Shown here in pieces: positions 6,244-7,890 of a stretch of 7,890 bases of DNA. The notes below the pieces were generated by a model. That model was not told where the DNA came from. It ran no database searches and saw only the letters and a program-made list of their open reading frames with translations. The stretch's first letter is position 1. Every line of letters begins with the position of its first letter. This DNA is from G020350405 sp964513655 (lineage in GTDB: Bacteria > Planctomycetota > Phycisphaerae > Sedimentisphaerales > Anaerobacaceae): contig CAZENQ010000131.1 of NCBI GenBank assembly GCA_964513655.1, positions 1-7,890 on the forward strand, read 5' to 3'. The translations under genes and the position numbers were made by a program.

Positions 6244-7806
6244 TCAGATTATTACGACCTCGTCCTCATCTTTAAGTTCTTTGCGGAGCCTTACTAACTC
6301 GGCCTTCAGTTTCTCAGCAATATCCGCATATTCCGGTTTGCCGTACACGTTATACATCTCCCTCGGGTCTTTCTCCAAATCGAACAGCTCCCACTCCGGC
6401 CGGGTTGGTCTTGGTCTGGCTCCTGTTGCATCGAGCGGCAGGCCGTAGTAGTAAATCAGCTTATACCGTTTGGTCCGCACCCCGAAATGCGCAGCTATAT
6501 TGAAATGGGCGCGATGCATCCAATACCGATAGTACATGCTCCTGCGCCAGTCATTCGGTGTCCCGCCCTGTAGCAGCGGCCGCAGACTCTGCCCCTGCAT
6601 ATCGCCCGGTACCGGCAGTCCGGCATAGTCAAGAAACGTCTCCGCGAAATCCACGTTAACTACAATGTCATTATTCATGCTCGCTGCCTTTACCTCGCGC
6701 GGATACCGGATAAGCAGGGGCATTCGAAGCGATTCCTCATACATGAACCTTTTGTCAAAAAGACCATGCTCTCCGAGGAAAAAGCCTTGGTCCGACGTAT
6801 AGACAACTATCGTATTCTCTGTCAGTCCTGTTTTGTCGAGATAATCCAGCACTCGCCCAATGTTATCGTCTATGGAGGCGACGCAGCGGAGATAGCTCTT
6901 GATATAAATCTGATATTGCTTCTTTTTCCGTTTGCTTCCTGACAAATGCTCGGTTTCGTCCTCATACAGCGTGTGGTTTCTTCCGATTTTTTGCGTGCAG
7001 CGTTTAATCGCCATACCGCGGTGTGCATGGCTGTCAAACAGATTCACAGGCTCCGGGATTTCAACATCCCTAAACAGTTCCGCATGCCTTTCATCGTATT
7101 CCCACATATCATGCGGCGCTTTATGCTGATACAATAAACAGAACGGTTTGTCCTTCGGCCGGTTTTTCAGGAAATCCAGGGCAACATCCGTAATTACATC
7201 CGTGACATAACCTTTGTATTGTTTGCCGCCTCTTTTTCCTTCTTCAACGGCTTCCAGATCTTCCCACCAAATCGTCCCTTCTTTATTCCACCAAGGCATT
7301 GTCGACTCATACATAATGGGATTAAAATACAGACCCTGGCCTGGCAGTACATTGTAATAATCGAATCCTGTTGGCTCGGTTTTCAGATGCCACTTGCCGA
7401 CAACGCCTGTATAGTATCCCGCCCTTTGCAGCAGCTTGGGAAAAGTCTGCTGACTGCCGTCGAACTCGTCGTCCAGTGTCAGAACTCTGTTTTTGTGACT
7501 GTATTTTCCCGTTAAAATGACGGCCCGGCTGGGCGTACAGATGGAATTCGTGCAAAAGCAGTTATCAAACCGCATGCCCTCTTTTGCAAGTCGGTCGATA
7601 TTGGGTGTCTTCGCAACCTCAGCAAGAAATCCGCCGTAGGCGCTTATCGCCGGTGCCGCGTGGTCATCAGACATGATAAAAATAATATTCGGCCTGTCTT
7701 TAGAGTCTTTGCCCAGGAGCGGACTGTTCGAAAAACCGTCCATCGCCGCAAAAGCCGTTCCTGCAGCAGCCAATCTCATAAAATCACGTCTGTTCATCTT
7801 TCCCAT
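6244..7806 (-). CDS. Tat-exported S1-family sulfatase, Cys-type formylglycine
   Basis: A 520-residue type I sulfatase that hydrolyses sulfate esters, most likely on a polysaccharide or glycan. The N-terminus MNRRDFMRLAAAGTAFAA (from residue 4) is a twin-arginine signal, so export of the folded protein is expected. The alkaline-phosphatase-like core begins at PNIIFIMSDDHA (39-50), with D47 and D48 as metal ligands. The active-site motif is CTPSR (90-94), in which C90 would be converted to formylglycine; GKYSH follows at 100-104. Other family landmarks are GKWH (137-140), a His-containing QHKAPH (227-232), and TSDQGFFLGEHG with K352 (337-352), which complete the metal and sulfate site. The C-terminal subdomain ends with the common ELFDLEKDPREMYN. 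All key residues are present. The overall look recalls the GlcNAc-6-sulfatase-like and related S1 subfamilies, but the substrate cannot be assigned. AGAGAGG precedes ATG 7806 by 5 bases and supports this start over the Met four codons later. It leads into the kinase gene, probably in one operon. Confidence 0.95.
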   Translation of the reverse strand: MGKMNRRDFMRLAAAGTAFAAMDGFSNSPLLGKDSKDRPNIIFIMSDDHAAPAISAYGGFLAEVAKTPNIDRLAKEGMRFDNCFCTNSICTPSRAVILTGKYSHKNRVLTLDDEFDGSQQTFPKLLQRAGYYTGVVGKWHLKTEPTGFDYYNVLPGQGLYFNPIMYESTMPWWNKEGTIWWEDLEAVEEGKRGGKQYKGYVTDVITDVALDFLKNRPKDKPFCLLYQHKAPHDMWEYDERHAELFRDVEIPEPVNLFDSHAHRGMAIKRCTQKIGRNHTLYEDETEHLSGSKRKKKQYQIYIKSYLRCVASIDDNIGRVLDYLDKTGLTENTIVVYTSDQGFFLGEHGLFDKRFMYEESLRMPLLIRYPREVKAASMNNDIVVNVDFAETFLDYAGLPVPGDMQGQSLRPLLQGGTPNDWRRSMYYRYWMHRAHFNIAAHFGVRTKRYKLIYYYGLPLDATGARPRPTRPEWELFDLEKDPREMYNVYGKPEYADIAEKLKAELVRLRKELKDEDEVVII

Positions 7807-7825
7807 TATGACCTCTCTTTCAGAT

Positions 7826-7890
7826 TTAATCCTTAGAGGTAAGTCGCTTGATAAGTTTTATTTCCTCAGGGTCGAAAACCGTGCCATCTC
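7826..7890 (-). CDS. C-terminal tail of an unidentified upstream gene (partial)
   Basis: From the right edge, one minus-strand frame reads 20 codons (DGTVFDPEEIKLIKRLTSKD) to a TAA at 7828-7826. The residue pattern, a short strand followed by a charged helix, looks like a genuine protein end, and it stops only 19 bases before the sulfatase start with the sulfatase ribosome-binding site between. This spacing suggests that the sulfatase is not the first gene of the operon. The fragment is too short to identify. One other frame also ends nearby, so the frame choice rests on residue composition and spacing. Confidence 0.5.
   Translation of the reverse strand, partial: DGTVFDPEEIKLIKRLTSKD

Noticed and set aside
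5954..6448. Plus-strand open frame of 164 codons across the kinase-sulfatase junction
   Set aside because: It is antisense to two genes with complete family motifs. Its low-complexity serine run comes from the reverse complement of codons near the sulfatase C-terminus.
1..7890. CRISPR arrays, tRNA or rRNA genes, insertion sequences
   Set aside because: No regularly spaced direct repeats, tRNA-like cloverleaf, rRNA signature, transposase motif or terminal inverted repeats were seen.

Overview
The window looks like part of a polysaccharide-degradation locus from a bacterium of the Planctomycetota type, or a relative in the PVC group. This is an inference from gene content: a Tat-exported S1 sulfatase, a secreted protein with a LamG domain, an alpha-L-fucosidase (GH29) remnant, and many secreted proteins with intermediate GC content. 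No rRNA, tRNA or marker gene is present to confirm the taxon.

Layout. The left edge (about 1-860, plus strand) is the 3' end of a gene for a repeat protein, probably a beta-propeller. Everything from about 1060 to the right edge is on the minus strand, so the two blocks converge on a 199-bp gap. That gap holds a weak, possibly bidirectional terminator hairpin and a doubtful 47-codon ORF. Read in the minus direction, the right-hand block runs: C-terminus of an unidentified gene (7890-7826); Tat-exported sulfatase (7806-6244); PfkB-family sugar kinase (6226-5369, possibly starting further upstream); iron-containing alcohol dehydrogenase (5285-4119); N-terminal remnant of a GH29 alpha-L-fucosidase (3950-3672); and a large secreted LamG protein (3675-1060). 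The sulfatase and kinase are practically contiguous. The GH29 remnant and the LamG gene overlap in an ATGA. The 83-bp and 168-bp gaps before the dehydrogenase and the GH29 remnant each contain a possible promoter.

How the genes may work together. The sulfatase would remove sulfate from an exported or extracellular glycan, and an intact GH29 enzyme would release L-fucose. In known fucose metabolism, aldolase cleavage yields lactaldehyde, which a FucO-type iron alcohol dehydrogenase reduces to 1,2-propanediol. The PfkB kinase would phosphorylate a released sugar or ketose. This sulfated-fucan or fucose reading is a hypothesis only. The fucosidase here is broken, and the substrates of the sulfatase, kinase and dehydrogenase cannot be read from sequence alone.

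The most notable points are the truncated GH29 gene joined directly to the start of the LamG gene, the duplicated unnamed domain that flanks LamG in the large secreted protein, and the uncertain, possibly non-AUG, start of the kinase at the sulfatase stop codon.
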